64,000 nt of DNA from Aquipuribacter sp051216895 (GTDB lineage: Bacteria > Actinomycetota > Actinomycetes > Actinomycetales > JBBAYJ01). The stretch covers positions 310,001 to 374,000 of the forward strand of contig NZ_JBPKAO010000001.1 in NCBI RefSeq assembly GCF_051216895.1, given 5' to 3'. A program made the translations under genes and the position numbers. The notes beneath the pieces are model-generated. The model was not told the DNA's origin and made no database searches. It worked only from the letters and a program-made list of their open reading frames with translations. This document shows positions 52,302 through 62,400 of this stretch, in pieces (position 1 is the first letter of the stretch; each line of letters starts with the position of its first letter).

Positions 52302-53098
52302 CGCTCGGTCCGGCGGCTGCCTCCGGGAGCGGGCTGCCGGTCGCCCTGGAACGGTGGACGGGCGAAGATCTGCAGGCAGATGAGCTCGTAGGCGCGCTCC
52401 GGGTCCCGCACGAACGTGATCTCGCGCAGCGCCTGGTCGCGCCCGGCGGACTCCAGGACGAACCGGCCGTAGCCGAACAGCTTGCCCCAGAACGGCCGCT
52501 CGAAGGCCATGTCGGTGACCTTCATCAGCGGCATCATGTCCCGCTTGCTGTCGAGGATCCCGTGCAGGCGCAGCAGCCGGCGGTCGGTCACCACGAACCA
52601 GTCGTAGGTCCAGGCCAGGTAGCGCCAGAACGCCCGGCCGACCAGCGCCAGCCAACCGACCATCAGCACGCCGCGGACCGCGTTCAGGTCGCCCAGGTAG
52701 TCGCTCACCCAGCCGATGGCCACCAGCGCGGCGATCGACGTGAGGACGGGCTCCACCAGCAGCACGGGGTGACGGTGCTGGGCGACGAGCACCTTCTCGC
52801 CCGGGACCAGGCCGGTGCCCAGCTTGCGCCGGACGATGGCCTGGGCCCGCTCGATCCCCTTGGAGGTCGGGGGCGCCACCGGCTCGTCCAGCGGCAGCTT
52901 CTCACCCGGGAGCGGCCACTCGACGTCGGTCAGCGCGTCCCGCAACGAAGGCCGGGGCGTCCGGGGGCGTCCCGGGCCGACGACTGCGGGCGTCGGGGAC
53001 CGGCCATGGCGCTGCAACGGGTTCGCACCGGGCCGAACGTCGCCGCGGCGGGAGACAGGACCCCCGGCGGGCTCGTCACGCCGGCGACGCCACGCCAT
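52298..53098 (-). CDS. PH-domain (bPH2-type) membrane protein
   Basis: 266 aa. An Arg/Pro-rich N-terminal tail of ~90 residues, two membrane segments (~112-150), then a bacterial PH-like domain (DWFVVTDRRLLRLHGILDSKRDMMPLMKVTDMAFE). Such proteins are common in actinomycetes, without assigned function. Located between a small membrane protein and the MBL-CobU fusion; the GTGA junction implies coupling to the latter. Confidence 0.85.
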   Translation of the reverse strand: MAWRRRRDEPAGGPVSRRGDVRPGANPLQRHGRSPTPAVVGPGRPRTPRPSLRDALTDVEWPLPGEKLPLDEPVAPPTSKGIERAQAIVRRKLGTGLVPGEKVLVAQHRHPVLLVEPVLTSIAALVAIGWVSDYLGDLNAVRGVLMVGWLALVGRAFWRYLAWTYDWFVVTDRRLLRLHGILDSKRDMMPLMKVTDMAFERPFWGKLFGYGRFVLESAGRDQALREITFVRDPERAYELICLQIFARPPFQGDRQPAPGGSRRTER

Positions 53099-53101
53099 CG
53101 G

Positions 53102-53287
53102 TCAGGGGGTGTCGCTGGACTGCCGCAGGACCTCGTCGAAGAACGTGAACACGGCGTCGAACCCGGCACCGATGCCCTCGAAGCCCCCGACGACGATGCC
53201 CGCGGCCTGCTCCGGGCTCTGGAAGATCGCGTAGACGAGGAACACCAGGAAGATCCACAGCGCCCACTTCAGGACCTTCTTCAGCAT
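53102..53287 (-). CDS. Small membrane protein, 61 aa
   Basis: MLKKVLKWALWIFLVFLVYA opens with lysines and one membrane helix, followed by an amphipathic Phe-rich tail (FDAVFTFFDEV). ATG 53287 with GAGGTG at 4-5 bases is preferred over GTG 53293. Stop is 3 bases before the PH-domain gene start. Real by its ribosome site and tight spacing; function unknown. Confidence 0.75.
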   Translation of the reverse strand: MLKKVLKWALWIFLVFLVYAIFQSPEQAAGIVVGGFEGIGAGFDAVFTFFDEVLRQSSDTP

Positions 53288-53419
53288 GTGCACCTCGCCT
53301 CGCCGTCACTGGTCGCCGTCCGGGCACTCACCCGACCGCTCAGCATCCTCATGCGGGCACCGGGGCGTCCACCCGCCACGCCGGGCGGGGATGCCCGGGT
53401 CGGGGTGCGGCGTCCTGGT

Positions 53420-54055
53420 TCACACCACGCCGTAGAGGCGGTCGCCCGCGTCACCCAGGCCGGGGACGATGTAGCCCCGCTCGTCCAGCTTCTCGTCCAG
53501 CCCGGCGACGACCACGTTCAGGTCGACCTCGTCCGAGACGTGCTGCTCCAGCGCGGCCAGGCCCTCGGGGGCGGCGAGCAGGCAGATCGCCGTGATGCTC
53601 CGCGCCCCCTTGTCGTGCAGGAAGTCCACGGCCATCGCCAGCGTCCCGCCGGTGGCGAGCATGGGGTCCAGCACGTAGCACTGCCGACCGGACAGGTCGT
53701 CGGGGAGCCGGTTGGCGTAGGTCTTGGGCTGCAGCGTCTCCTCGTCGCGGAGCATGCCGAGGAACCCGACCTCCGCGGTCGGCAGCAGCCGGCTCATCCC
53801 GTCGAGCATGCCGAGACCCGCGCGCAGGATGGGCACGACGATGGGCTTCGGCGAGGCGAGCCGGACGCCCTCGGTCGTGGTCAGCGGGGTCCTGACCTGC
53901 ACGGTCTCGGTGGCGACGTCGCGGGTGGCCTCGTAGGCCAGCAGCGTGACGAGCTCCTCGACGAGCCGGCGGAAGGTGGGGGAGTCGGTCGCGACGTCAC
54001 GCAGCGTCGTGAGCTTGTGCGAGACGAGCGGGTGGTCGGCGACGTGGACGCGCAT
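53420..54055 (-). CDS. upp: Uracil phosphoribosyltransferase
   Basis: Salvages uracil with PRPP to UMP. 211 aa, full length. PRPP site LDPMLATGGTLAMAV, plus VPILRAGLGMLDG and the C-terminal YIVPGLGDAGDR uracil-binding region. ATG 54055 follows a -10-like TAGCGT by only 6 bases, so translation is probably from a leaderless mRNA. It is divergent from the tadA-associated gene, the usual actinobacterial order. Confidence 0.97.
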   Translation of the reverse strand: MRVHVADHPLVSHKLTTLRDVATDSPTFRRLVEELVTLLAYEATRDVATETVQVRTPLTTTEGVRLASPKPIVVPILRAGLGMLDGMSRLLPTAEVGFLGMLRDEETLQPKTYANRLPDDLSGRQCYVLDPMLATGGTLAMAVDFLHDKGARSITAICLLAAPEGLAALEQHVSDEVDLNVVVAGLDEKLDERGYIVPGLGDAGDRLYGVV

Positions 54056-54061
54056 GACCGC

Positions 54062-54067
54062 ACGCTA
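54062..54067 (-). promoter_or_regulatory. -10 element TAGCGT of upp (leaderless)
   Basis: On the minus strand TAGCGT (54067-54062) then 6 bases to the upp ATG. The same hexamer and spacing occur before the Lrp gene at 63179. No ribosome site is present. Confidence 0.6.
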
Positions 54068-54141
54068 CCGACCTGTCGGGCGCCACGGGTCAGCCGCGCC
54101 GGGACCGACACGTCGTGCTCGGTTGGTGCCAGGATGAGGGG

Positions 54142-54702
54142 GTGTCGTACTTCGCCGCTCTCCTGGTCCCCGCCGGTCGCTCCTGGACGTCCCGGGACGC
54201 GGACCTGGGCACGCTCGAGAGCCTGGACGACCTCGTGGACACCGTGCGCGTCAGCGTCGACGGCGCCACCGGTCTGGTGCTGCTCGAGCGCGAGGACGAG
54301 TGGTTCGCGCTGGTGCGCGTCGACGGCGAGGACGACGCCCGGGTGTTCGTCAGCGACCTGCCGGCCGCCCGCGCCAGCACGTACGGCCCCGTCTTCGCCG
54401 ACCCCGACGTCTGGGCCGACGCGGGGTCGCTGCGAGCGGCCGGTCTGGTGGGGCCCGGGTTCGACGAGACCTACCGGTCCGGCCTGGACGACTACGAGGA
54501 GCCGGCGCCGGTCGCCGACGAGGACGTCCCCAAGCTGACCGAGGTCCCCTGGGCCGGTGACCTCTCGCTGCTGGAGGACCTGGGCGTGGGCGGGGAGAGC
54601 CTCAAGGCCATCGTCGAGGCCGACGCCGACGACCCGGCCCGGGCCCTCGGCGAGCTGGGTGAGCGCGTCGGGTTCCTCGATCTGCTCGAGACCCTGCGCT
54701 GA
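54142..54702 (+). CDS. tRNA adenosine deaminase-associated protein
   Basis: 186-aa acidic protein found in actinomycetes directly before tadA (SYFAALLVPAGRSWTSRDADL start; DLSLLEDLGVGGESLKAIVEAD near the C-terminus). Its biochemical role is not established. GTG 54142 has no ribosome site; CAGGAT (54130-54135) lies 6 bases upstream, so leaderless initiation is likely. tadA begins 55 bases after its stop. Confidence 0.88.
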   Translation: MSYFAALLVPAGRSWTSRDADLGTLESLDDLVDTVRVSVDGATGLVLLEREDEWFALVRVDGEDDARVFVSDLPAARASTYGPVFADPDVWADAGSLRAAGLVGPGFDETYRSGLDDYEEPAPVADEDVPKLTEVPWAGDLSLLEDLGVGGESLKAIVEADADDPARALGELGERVGFLDLLETLR

Positions 54703-54757
54703 CGCTGCGTCGGCGGGTGCGACGACCGGTGCGACGGCGCCGGATGGGGACTGGGGC

Positions 54758-55225
54758 GTGAGGCCGGGGACGCCGGTCGAGCTGGCGGCCATGGAGCGGG
54801 CGCTGGAGCTCGCGCAGCGGTGCCTGGACCACGGGGACGTGCCGGTCGGTGCGGTCGTGCTGGGCCCGGACGGTGCCGTCCTGGGGGAGGGACGCAACCG
54901 GCGCGAGCAGACCGGCGACCCGACGGCCCACGCCGAGGTCGACGCGCTGCGCAGCGCGGCCGGGGCCCTCGGTCAGGGGTGGCGACTGCCGGGTGCGACC
55001 GTCGTGGTGACCCTGGAGCCGTGCGTCATGTGCACGGGCGCCCTGGTGGCCGCCCGGGTCGCCCGCTGCTCGTTCGGGGCGTGGGACGACAAGGCCGGTG
55101 CGTGCGGGTCGGTCTGGGACCTGGCGCGGGACCCGCTGTCGTTGCACCGGCTGGAGGTGGTCGGCGGCCTGGCGGAGGCCCGCTGCGCCGAGCTGCTCCG
55201 GGCGTTCTTCCGCGACCGCCGCTGA
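54758..55225 (+). CDS. tadA: tRNA-specific adenosine deaminase
   Basis: Deaminates A34 of tRNA-Arg(ACG) to inosine so that one tRNA reads CGU, CGC and CGA; the substrate tRNA gene is at 16793 in this window. 155 aa. Zinc and catalytic motifs: HAE (His58, Glu60) and PCVMC (Cys89, Cys92). GTG 54758 is used, since the preceding frame is not protein-like. The enzyme is essential in most bacteria. Confidence 0.95.
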   Translation: MRPGTPVELAAMERALELAQRCLDHGDVPVGAVVLGPDGAVLGEGRNRREQTGDPTAHAEVDALRSAAGALGQGWRLPGATVVVTLEPCVMCTGALVAARVARCSFGAWDDKAGACGSVWDLARDPLSLHRLEVVGGLAEARCAELLRAFFRDRR

Positions 55226-55297
55226 CGGCCCCCCGCTGACGGCCCTTCCCGCTGTCGGCCATTCCGTCTGTCGGCCCGGGCGAGCAGGATGGTCGCC

Positions 55298-55576
55298 ATG
55301 TGCCGCAACATCACCGAGCTCCGCGGCCTCGAGCCGCCCGCGACGACCGACGAGGTCCGCGCCGCCGCCCTGCAGTACGTCCGCAAGGTGAGCGGGGTGC
55401 GTCAGCCGCCGCCGGCCGCGCTCGCTGCGTTCGAGGCCGCGGTGGACGAGGTCGCCCGGTCGACGGCCGCCCTGCTGGACCAGCTCCCCGCCCGGCGTCA
55501 GCCACCGACGACCGTGCCGCCGCTGCGTCGGCCCGAGGTGCGGGCCCGGCTGGGCCTGGGGGCGCCGCCGTCCTGA
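55298..55576 (+). CDS. DUF2277 protein
   Basis: 92 aa. Begins MCRNITELRGLEPPATTDEV, followed by AALQYVRKVSG, the diagnostic start of DUF2277; function unknown. ATG 55298 is chosen on this basis over ATG 55289. CAGGAT (55285-55290) lies 7 bases upstream, again a leaderless arrangement. The C-terminal ~30 residues are Pro/Arg-rich. Confidence 0.88.
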   Translation: MCRNITELRGLEPPATTDEVRAAALQYVRKVSGVRQPPPAALAAFEAAVDEVARSTAALLDQLPARRQPPTTVPPLRRPEVRARLGLGAPPS

Positions 55577-55670
55577 GCCGACCGTGTCCCGGGCGCGAGG
55601 CGCCCCCGGGCGGCCACGGTCGCGGGTGAGGGGTTCGGGCCACCCCCGTCGGCCTTGTACCCTTCTCGGC

Positions 55671-55760
55671 GGTGACGTGTCCGAGCGGCCTAAGGAGCAC
55701 GCCTCGAAAGCGTGTGAGGGGGAGACTCCTCCGTGGGTTCAAATCCCACCGTCACCGCCA
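55671..55760 (+). tRNA. tRNA-Ser (anticodon CGA)
   Basis: Type II tRNA with long variable arm. Acceptor GGTGACG / CGTCACC, anticodon stem CACGC / GCGTG with loop CTCGAAA (anticodon CGA), T-arm GGTTCAAATCC, discriminator G and an encoded CCA (55758-55760), unlike the tRNA-Arg of this window. Confidence 0.97.
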
Positions 55761-56062
55761 CTGAGGGGCCTGCACCACCCTCGACGTCGAGTGATCGACC
55801 CCGGCTGGGCGTGCTGCCTGACCGGGGTCGCGCTCGTCGTGCGGCTGGTGGTCCGCCGGACCGCAAGGACATCCGTCACCTCGTCGACCGCCGACCGGGG
55901 CACCCCGGAGGTCGTCGGCCAGGCAGGCCCTCAGAGCGCAGGTGGCAGCACGCCGCCAGCGCATGAGCCTTGGGGGTACACCGGGCATGCCCCCGACGGG
56001 CGTCCTGCCTGTCTACGCCCACGAGCGGTGAAGGGCGGCAGCGCGCGTGCCGATGACAGGCC
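55761..56062 (+). other. 302-base region without a recognised gene
   Basis: Between tRNA-Ser and the FtsH-like gene. Open frames are present on both strands but look like random GC-rich sequence (Arg/Pro/Ala). GGGGTACACC occurs at 55973-55982; the same ten bases are in the promoter region of the transglycosylase (48212-48221). No hairpin or RNA motif was recognised. Confidence 0.5.
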
Positions 56063-57910
56063 ATGGCCTCCCCGCAGTCGCACCACCAGCGAGCCCGTTC
56101 CGCTCGTCGACGTCGCGGCGTCCTGCTGGCCGGGTTGCTGGTCGTCGCCGTGGCCGCGGCCGTCGGGGTGCAGCAGGGACGACCGGATGCGGCCGAGGGG
56201 GTGCCCCTGTCGCAGGCGGTCGATGCCGTCGAGGCCGGCGAGGTCGAGTCCGCGCTGCTGGACGAGGGCGCGGCCAGCGTCGTCCTCACCCTGACGGACT
56301 CCTCGATCATCACCGCGGACTTCCCCGACGCCTACGCGGGCACCCTGACCGAGCAGCTCGTCGCCGCGGGCGTCGAGGTCGAGACCGACCCGTTGCGGGC
56401 CCCGGGCCTGCTGTCGAGCCTGGCCCCGCTCCTGGTGATGGTCGCCTTGGTCGTCGGGCTGGTCTGGGGCGTCCGCAGCGGGGCCCTGACGGGGGCCACC
56501 AGGATGAGGGGCCGACGCGGCAAGCAGGTGGACGCGGTCCCGAGCGCCCGCTTCAGCGACGTGGCGGGCTGCGACGAGGCCATCACCGAGATGCGCGAGC
56601 TGGTGGAGTTCCTCCGTGACGGCGAGCGGTTCACCCGCGTCGGCGCCCGCCCGCCGCGCGGCGCCCTGCTCGTCGGTCCGCCCGGGACGGGCAAGACCCT
56701 GCTGGCCCGGGCGGTCGCCGGTGAGGCGGGCGTGCCGTTCTTCCCGCTGGCCGGCAGCGACTTCGTCGAGACCTACGCCGGCGTCGGCGCGCGCCGGGTC
56801 CGCGACCTGTTCGACCGGGCGCGTGACTCCGACGGGGGCATCATCTTCATCGACGAGATCGACGCCATCGGCCGCGCCCGTTCCGAAGGTCCGGGGCACA
56901 GCGGCGCCGACACCGAGCGCGAGAACACCCTCGTCTCGATGCTCAACGAGATGGACGGCTTCGACACCGACCACCGGATCATCGTGCTGGCCGCCACCAA
57001 CCGTGCCGACGTGCTCGACCCCGCACTGACCCGTCCCGGCCGGCTCGACCGGCAGATCCAGGTGCCCGCCCCCGACCGTCGGGGCCGGACGGAGATCCTG
57101 GCCGTGCACGCGCGGTCACGGCCGATGGCGGACGACGTCGACCTGGTCGCCGTGGCCCGCCGCACGCCCGGGATGAGCGGGGCCGACCTGGCCCAGGTCG
57201 TCAACGAGGCCTGCATGGAGGCCGCCCGTCGCGACCTCGCGGTGGTCGACGCCGGCTGCGTCGACGCGGCCATCGCGACCGTGGCCCTCGGTCGGGCCCG
57301 CACCTCGGCCCTGGTCACCGACTTCGACCGCCGCGTCACCGCCTGGCACGAGGCCGGCCACACCGTCGCGGCGCTGCTGCTGGACGACGCGGACGACCCG
57401 GTCCAGGTGTCGATCGTGCCCCGCGGCCCGGCCGGGGGCGTGACCTGGATGAGCGGCAACGACGACGTGTTCCTGACCCGGGGCCGGGCGCTCGCCGACC
57501 TCCGCGTGAGCATGGGCGGGCGGGTCGCGGAAGAGCTGTTGCTGGACGGTGAGTACACCCAGGGCGCCCACGGCGACCTGACGGCGGCCAGCAGCCGGGC
57601 GCTGGCCATGGTCACCAAGTACGGCATGTCGCGGCACGGCTACCTGCTGGTCGACGACGACACCGTGCGGATGGGCGGCGAGGTCGCCCGCGAGGTCCGC
57701 GAGGTCGCCGAGGAGCTGCTGCGCGAGGCCCACGCCGCGGCGACGGCGCTGCTCACCGGGCACCGGGCGCTGCTCAACGCGGTCGCCGAGCAGCTGCTGG
57801 AGGCGGAGAACCTCACGCTGGCGCAGCTGCGGGTGATCCAGGCCGAGGTGAGCGCGCGCGACCTGCCCCGGGTGCCGCCTCAGGCTCACCGCGCCCGAGA
57901 GCTGGCCTGA
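56063..57910 (+). CDS. FtsH-like AAA+ zinc protease, divergent paralogue
   Basis: Membrane-bound ATP-dependent protease of 615 aa. Two membrane segments (~20-38 and ~113-135) flank a short extracytoplasmic domain. AAA+ domain: Walker A VGPPGTGKT, Walker B IIFIDEID, second region of homology ATNRADVLDPALTRPGR. Zinc protease motif HEAGH with His429, Glu430, His433. The substrate pore loop reads TYAGVGA instead of the usual MFVGVGA, so the pore aromatic is Tyr238. Start ATG 56063 has no good ribosome site. It lacks the long C-terminal tail of housekeeping FtsH, and the hpt/folE neighbourhood of the main actinobacterial ftsH is missing, so a second copy is likely. Confidence 0.87.
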   Translation: MASPQSHHQRARSARRRRGVLLAGLLVVAVAAAVGVQQGRPDAAEGVPLSQAVDAVEAGEVESALLDEGAASVVLTLTDSSIITADFPDAYAGTLTEQLVAAGVEVETDPLRAPGLLSSLAPLLVMVALVVGLVWGVRSGALTGATRMRGRRGKQVDAVPSARFSDVAGCDEAITEMRELVEFLRDGERFTRVGARPPRGALLVGPPGTGKTLLARAVAGEAGVPFFPLAGSDFVETYAGVGARRVRDLFDRARDSDGGIIFIDEIDAIGRARSEGPGHSGADTERENTLVSMLNEMDGFDTDHRIIVLAATNRADVLDPALTRPGRLDRQIQVPAPDRRGRTEILAVHARSRPMADDVDLVAVARRTPGMSGADLAQVVNEACMEAARRDLAVVDAGCVDAAIATVALGRARTSALVTDFDRRVTAWHEAGHTVAALLLDDADDPVQVSIVPRGPAGGVTWMSGNDDVFLTRGRALADLRVSMGGRVAEELLLDGEYTQGAHGDLTAASSRALAMVTKYGMSRHGYLLVDDDTVRMGGEVAREVREVAEELLREAHAAATALLTGHRALLNAVAEQLLEAENLTLAQLRVIQAEVSARDLPRVPPQAHRARELA

Positions 57911-57996
57911 CCGTGGCGCCCATGCCGACGGCCGACCGTGCGGTGCCGCCCACGGACCGGCCTCAGGTGTCGCCGCCCGCTGCCGATCGTGGAGCC

Positions 57997-59331
57997 ATGA
58001 CCTCCACGTCCTCACCCGGCACCACGGTGACCGGTGCCGGTCCGGCCGGCTGGTTGCCGCGCAGCATCCCGCTCACCGACGACGTGTTCCGGGCCCGGCA
58101 CCGCGTCATCGTGGCCGTCGCCGCGGTCCAGGTGCCGTTGCTGCTCGTGCTCGCCCTGGTGCGGGGCACCGGGGAGCTGATGGTGTGGCTCGAGCTGGCC
58201 GCGGTGCTGCCGCTGCTGCTGGTGGCGCGCTCGGGCGCGGGTCAGGCCGTGCGCAGCAGCGCCGTGAGCCTCGCGCTCATGCTGGGCGCCAGCGTCCTCG
58301 TGCACGCCGGGGGTGGCCTGACCGACCTGCACATCTCCTTCTACGTGCTCCTCACCGTCGTGGCGCTCTACCAGTCGTGGGCCCCGTTCCTCACCGCCGT
58401 GCTGTACGTGGCCCTGCACCACTCGTTGATGGCTCTCGTCGCGCCCATGTCGGTGTTCTCGTCCCACCACGCCCAGGAGAACCCCGTCCCCTACGCCGGG
58501 CTGCACGCGGTGTTCCTCCTCGCGCAGGCGGCCGCGCTGGCCTTCGGCTGGCGCTTCGCCGAGCAGGCCGAGGCCACCCGCCGGCACGAGGCCGAGCTCG
58601 CGCAGCGCGAGCGGGCGGCCAACCTCGCCCGGCTGGCCGAGGAGCGCGACGCCTCCGCCGCCCGGGCGGTGCGACGGCTCGAGGCCAACCGCGCCCGGGC
58701 CGCCGACGTGGCCGGACGCATGGTGGAGCTCGAGGCCGCCGGGCAGACGCTCAGCCGGGACGTGAGCACCGCGACCGGTGTCCTGGAGGAGCTGCGTGGC
58801 GCCATCGGGTCCATCGCGGCGGCCGCCGGGCATGCGTCGGCGACGGCGCTGGACGCGGACTCCCGCTCCCAGGAGTCGGTCGAGACCATCGCGCGGCTCA
58901 CGGCGACGATGAGCGAGATCGAGGCCATCGCCACCCGGATCAACGGGGTCGCGGCCCAGACGAACCTGCTGGCGCTCAACGCGACCATCGAGGCGGCCCG
59001 GGCCGGTGACGCCGGCCGCGGGTTCGCCGTGGTGGCCGAGGAGGTCAAGGAGCTGGCGCGCGAGACGACGTCCGCCACCGACGAGATCCGGCGGGTCGTG
59101 GCGTCGGTGCGCACCGAGGTGGCCGAGACCGCGGCCCTCGTCGACCGGATCCGGTCCGTGATGGGGGACGTGCTGGACGCCCAGCAGACCATCGAGGCCG
59201 CGGTGACGGAGCAGACCGCCGCCACGGCCGAGGTGTCCGCGTCGATGTTCAGCGCGACCGAGGCCGCCGGGCAGGTCGCCACCCAGCTGCGCGGCGTGGC
59301 TGATGCCGCCACGGTCGTCGACACCGACTGA
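57997..59331 (+). CDS. Methyl-accepting chemotaxis-type protein with membrane-embedded sensor
   Basis: 444 aa. Five to six membrane segments occupy ~30-195 with almost no extracytoplasmic loops (His-containing LHISFYVLL and VALHHSLMALV), then a coiled coil and the signalling domain with the conserved hairpin tip AAQTNLLALNATIEAARAG and GFAVVAEEVKELA. ATG 57997 is preferred over GTG 57913 because membrane sequence follows sooner. No che or flagellar genes are nearby, so the output pathway is unknown. Confidence 0.88.
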   Translation: MTSTSSPGTTVTGAGPAGWLPRSIPLTDDVFRARHRVIVAVAAVQVPLLLVLALVRGTGELMVWLELAAVLPLLLVARSGAGQAVRSSAVSLALMLGASVLVHAGGGLTDLHISFYVLLTVVALYQSWAPFLTAVLYVALHHSLMALVAPMSVFSSHHAQENPVPYAGLHAVFLLAQAAALAFGWRFAEQAEATRRHEAELAQRERAANLARLAEERDASAARAVRRLEANRARAADVAGRMVELEAAGQTLSRDVSTATGVLEELRGAIGSIAAAAGHASATALDADSRSQESVETIARLTATMSEIEAIATRINGVAAQTNLLALNATIEAARAGDAGRGFAVVAEEVKELARETTSATDEIRRVVASVRTEVAETAALVDRIRSVMGDVLDAQQTIEAAVTEQTAATAEVSASMFSATEAAGQVATQLRGVADAATVVDTD

Positions 59332-59384
59332 GGCGTCGAACGATGTTCTGCCACTGACCGCAGGATCTATTGCTCATGAGGTCT

Positions 59385-59402
59385 GACGCTCGGTCGAGCG
59401 TC
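59385..59402 (+). terminator. Short hairpin between MCP and indolepyruvate oxidoreductase genes
   Basis: GACGCTC-GGTC-GAGCGTC, 7-bp perfect stem with 4-base loop, 54 bases after the MCP stop and 72 bases before the next start. It could be the MCP terminator or an operator for the next gene. Confidence 0.45.
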
Positions 59403-59473
59403 GTGTCGTTCGGCCGCCTTGTCTGGCGCCCGCACGACTGCCACCCTCGCCGGAACCGACGAGGAGGTCGTTA

Positions 59474-62400
59474 ATGACGGAGACCGCGGACACCCGCGAC
59501 CAGGCCGGCGCGAGGGTGGACCCGGCGCCGACGGCGGCGACCGCCGACGGCTACCGCCTGGACGACCGGTACACCAAGGACTCGGGCCGGGTCATCATGA
59601 GCAGCATCCAGGCCCTGGCCCGGTTGCCGATCGAGCAGCTGCGCCGCGACCGGGCCGCGGGGCTGAGCACGGCCGCCCTGCTGTCCGGCTACCCCGGCTC
59701 GCCGCTGGGCGGGTACGACCTCGAGGTCGCCCGGATGAAGCGGCTGCACGACGACCTGCCGCTGGTCCACCGCCCCGCCGTCAACGAGGAGCTCGGCGCC
59801 TCGGCCGTGATGGGCTCGCAGCTGGCGGCCTCGCGCCCCGACGCGACCTACGACGGCGTGCTGGGCATCTGGTACGGCAAGGCCCCCGGCCTGGACCGGG
59901 CGACCGACGCCATCCGTCACGGCGTGTTCGCCGGCACGAGCCAGCACGGCGGCGTCGTCGCCCTGGTCGGCGACGACCCGGCCGCCAAGTCCAGCACGAT
60001 GCCGTCCAGCAGCGACGCCGCCCTGGTCGACCTGCACATGCCGATCCTGTACCCCGGCACCCCGGCGGAGTGCCTGGAGCTGGGCCTGCACGCCGTCGCC
60101 ATCAGCCGCGCCTGCGGGCTGTGGGCGGCCATGAAGATCGTCACCCCGGTCGCGGACGCCGTCGGCACCGTGGACCTGCCCGTCCTGGACGCCGACCCCG
60201 TCATGCCGGAGGGCTGGGACGCCGTCGAGCGCCACCCGTCGGCGGTGTTCCTGGGCTCGGCCCGCATGATCGCGGTCGAGAAGGAGTTCCGGACGGTCCG
60301 GCAGGACCTGGCCTACCGCTACGGCGTCCTCAACAACCTCAACCGGACCCCTGTCGACCCGGACGACGCCTGGATCGGGATCGTGTCGACCGGCTACACG
60401 TACTACGAGACCCGCGAGGCGCTGCGCCGGCTCGGGCTGAGCAGCGACGCCGACCTGGCCGACGCGGGGATCCGGCTGCTGCAGCTGCGGATGCCGGTGC
60501 CGTTCGACCGCGAGCTGGTCCGCCGGTTCGCACGCGGGCTCGACGAGATCGTCGTCGTGGAGGAGAAGAACCCCACGCTGGAGGGCCTCATCAAGGAGGT
60601 CCTGTACGACACCGACCACCGTCCCCGCGTGGTGGGCAAGCGCGACGAGGCGGGCGTCGAGCTGCTCCACGAGTACGGCCTGATGGACGCCGACGCCATC
60701 GTCGAGGCCCTGCGCGCCCGGCTGTCGCAGCGCCTGGCCGAGCGGCTGACGCCGCCGCCCCGCGAGCGCATCGAGGTCGGCTCGCTGCTGCCGCTGTCCA
60801 CGCAGCGCACCCCGTTCTTCTGCTCCGGCTGCCCGCACAACTGGGGCACCAAGGTCCCCGACGGCACGCTCGTCGGCGCCGGCACCGGCTGCCACGGGAT
60901 GAGCCTGCTGATGGACCCCGCGCTGGTCGGGGACACCTTCGGCATCACCGCGATGGGCAACGAGGGCGCCCACTGGATCGGGATGAGCCCGTTCGTCGAG
61001 ACCGAGCACGTGGTGCAGAACTTCGGCGACGGCACCTACTTCCACTCCGGTCAGCTGGCCGTGCAGGCCGCGATCGGCGCCGGCGCCCGCATCACGTTCA
61101 AGATCCTCTACAACGACACCGTGGCGATGACGGGCGGGCAGGACGCCACCTTCAGCGTCGGCGTGCCCGCCCTGGCCACGACGCTGCTGGCGCTCGGCGC
61201 GAAGCGGGTCGTCGTGACCGCGCCCGACGCCGGCGACTACGACCGGGCGGGGCTGCCGCGCGAGGTCGACGTCCGCGACCGGGACGACATCGTCGACGTG
61301 CAGACCGAGCTCGCCGCCGTCGACGGCGTCACCGTCCTCATCCACCACCAGCCCTGTGCCGCGGAGCTCCGACGCGGGCGCAAGCGCGGCCGGGTCGAGA
61401 CGCCCCCGAAGCGGATCGCGATCAACCCCCGCATCTGCGAGGGCTGCGGCGACTGCGGCGCGGTGTCCAACTGCCTGAGCGTGCAGCCGGTCGACACCCC
61501 GCTGGGGCGCCGCACCCGGATCGACCAGGACTCCTGCAACCTCGACTTCTCCTGCGTCAAGGGCGACTGCCCGGCGTTCATGGAGATCGACGTGTCCGAG
61601 GGTTCCGACGCGACGGCACCCGGCGTCGGTCCGGCCGACGCGACGGCACGTGGTGCGGGTGGTGGTCCGGGGTGGGAGCTGCCGGAGCCCGTCGCACCGA
61701 CCGGTGAGGACGTCGTGCGGATCCGGCTCGCCGGCATCGGCGGCACAGGTGTCGTCACCGTGGCCCAGATGCTGGGGACCGCGGCCATGCTCGACGGCTG
61801 GGACGTCAGCGGGCTCGACCAGACGGGCCTTTCCCAGAAGGCCGGCCCCGTGATCAGCGACGTCGTCCTGACCCGCGACGGTGCGGCCTCGACCAACCTG
61901 ATCGGCGACGGCCAGACCTCCACCCTGCTCGCCTTCGACGGGCTGGTCGGCGCGAGCGACCCGGTGCTGGCCGCCTGCGACCCGCGGGCCACCCGCGTCG
62001 TGCTGTCGACCACCCGCACGCCCACCGGTCGGATGGTGTCGCAGCCGTCCATCGCGTACCCCACCGACGGCGAGGTCACGACCAGGCTGCGGGCCGCGTC
62101 GAGCCGGCTGCTGGCCGGCGACGCGAGCCGGATGTCGCGCGTCCTGCTGGGCGACGCCGCCTACGCCAACGTCCTCGTGCTGGGGGCGGCGACCCAGACC
62201 GGGGCCGTACCGGTGGGCGTGGCCAGCCTGCGCCGCGCCGTCGAGCTCAACGGTGTCGCGGTCGAGGCCAACCTGGCCGCGTTCGACTGGGGTCGCGCCT
62301 GGGCCGCCGACCCCGAGCGGGTCGACGCCGAGGTCGCCCACCGTCGCGTCACCGCCGGCGAGATGCTGTCGACCCCGCCGCTGCCCGGGGCGCTCCGTCG

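Noticed and set aside
48212..55982. GGGGTACACC motif shared by the transglycosylase promoter region and the FtsH upstream region
   Set aside because: Only two intergenic copies; a further copy (25525) lies inside a coding region, so chance is likely in this composition.
55584..56294. Frames spanning tRNA-Ser and the following 300 bases
   Set aside because: They run through the tRNA and the FtsH start with no protein-like composition.
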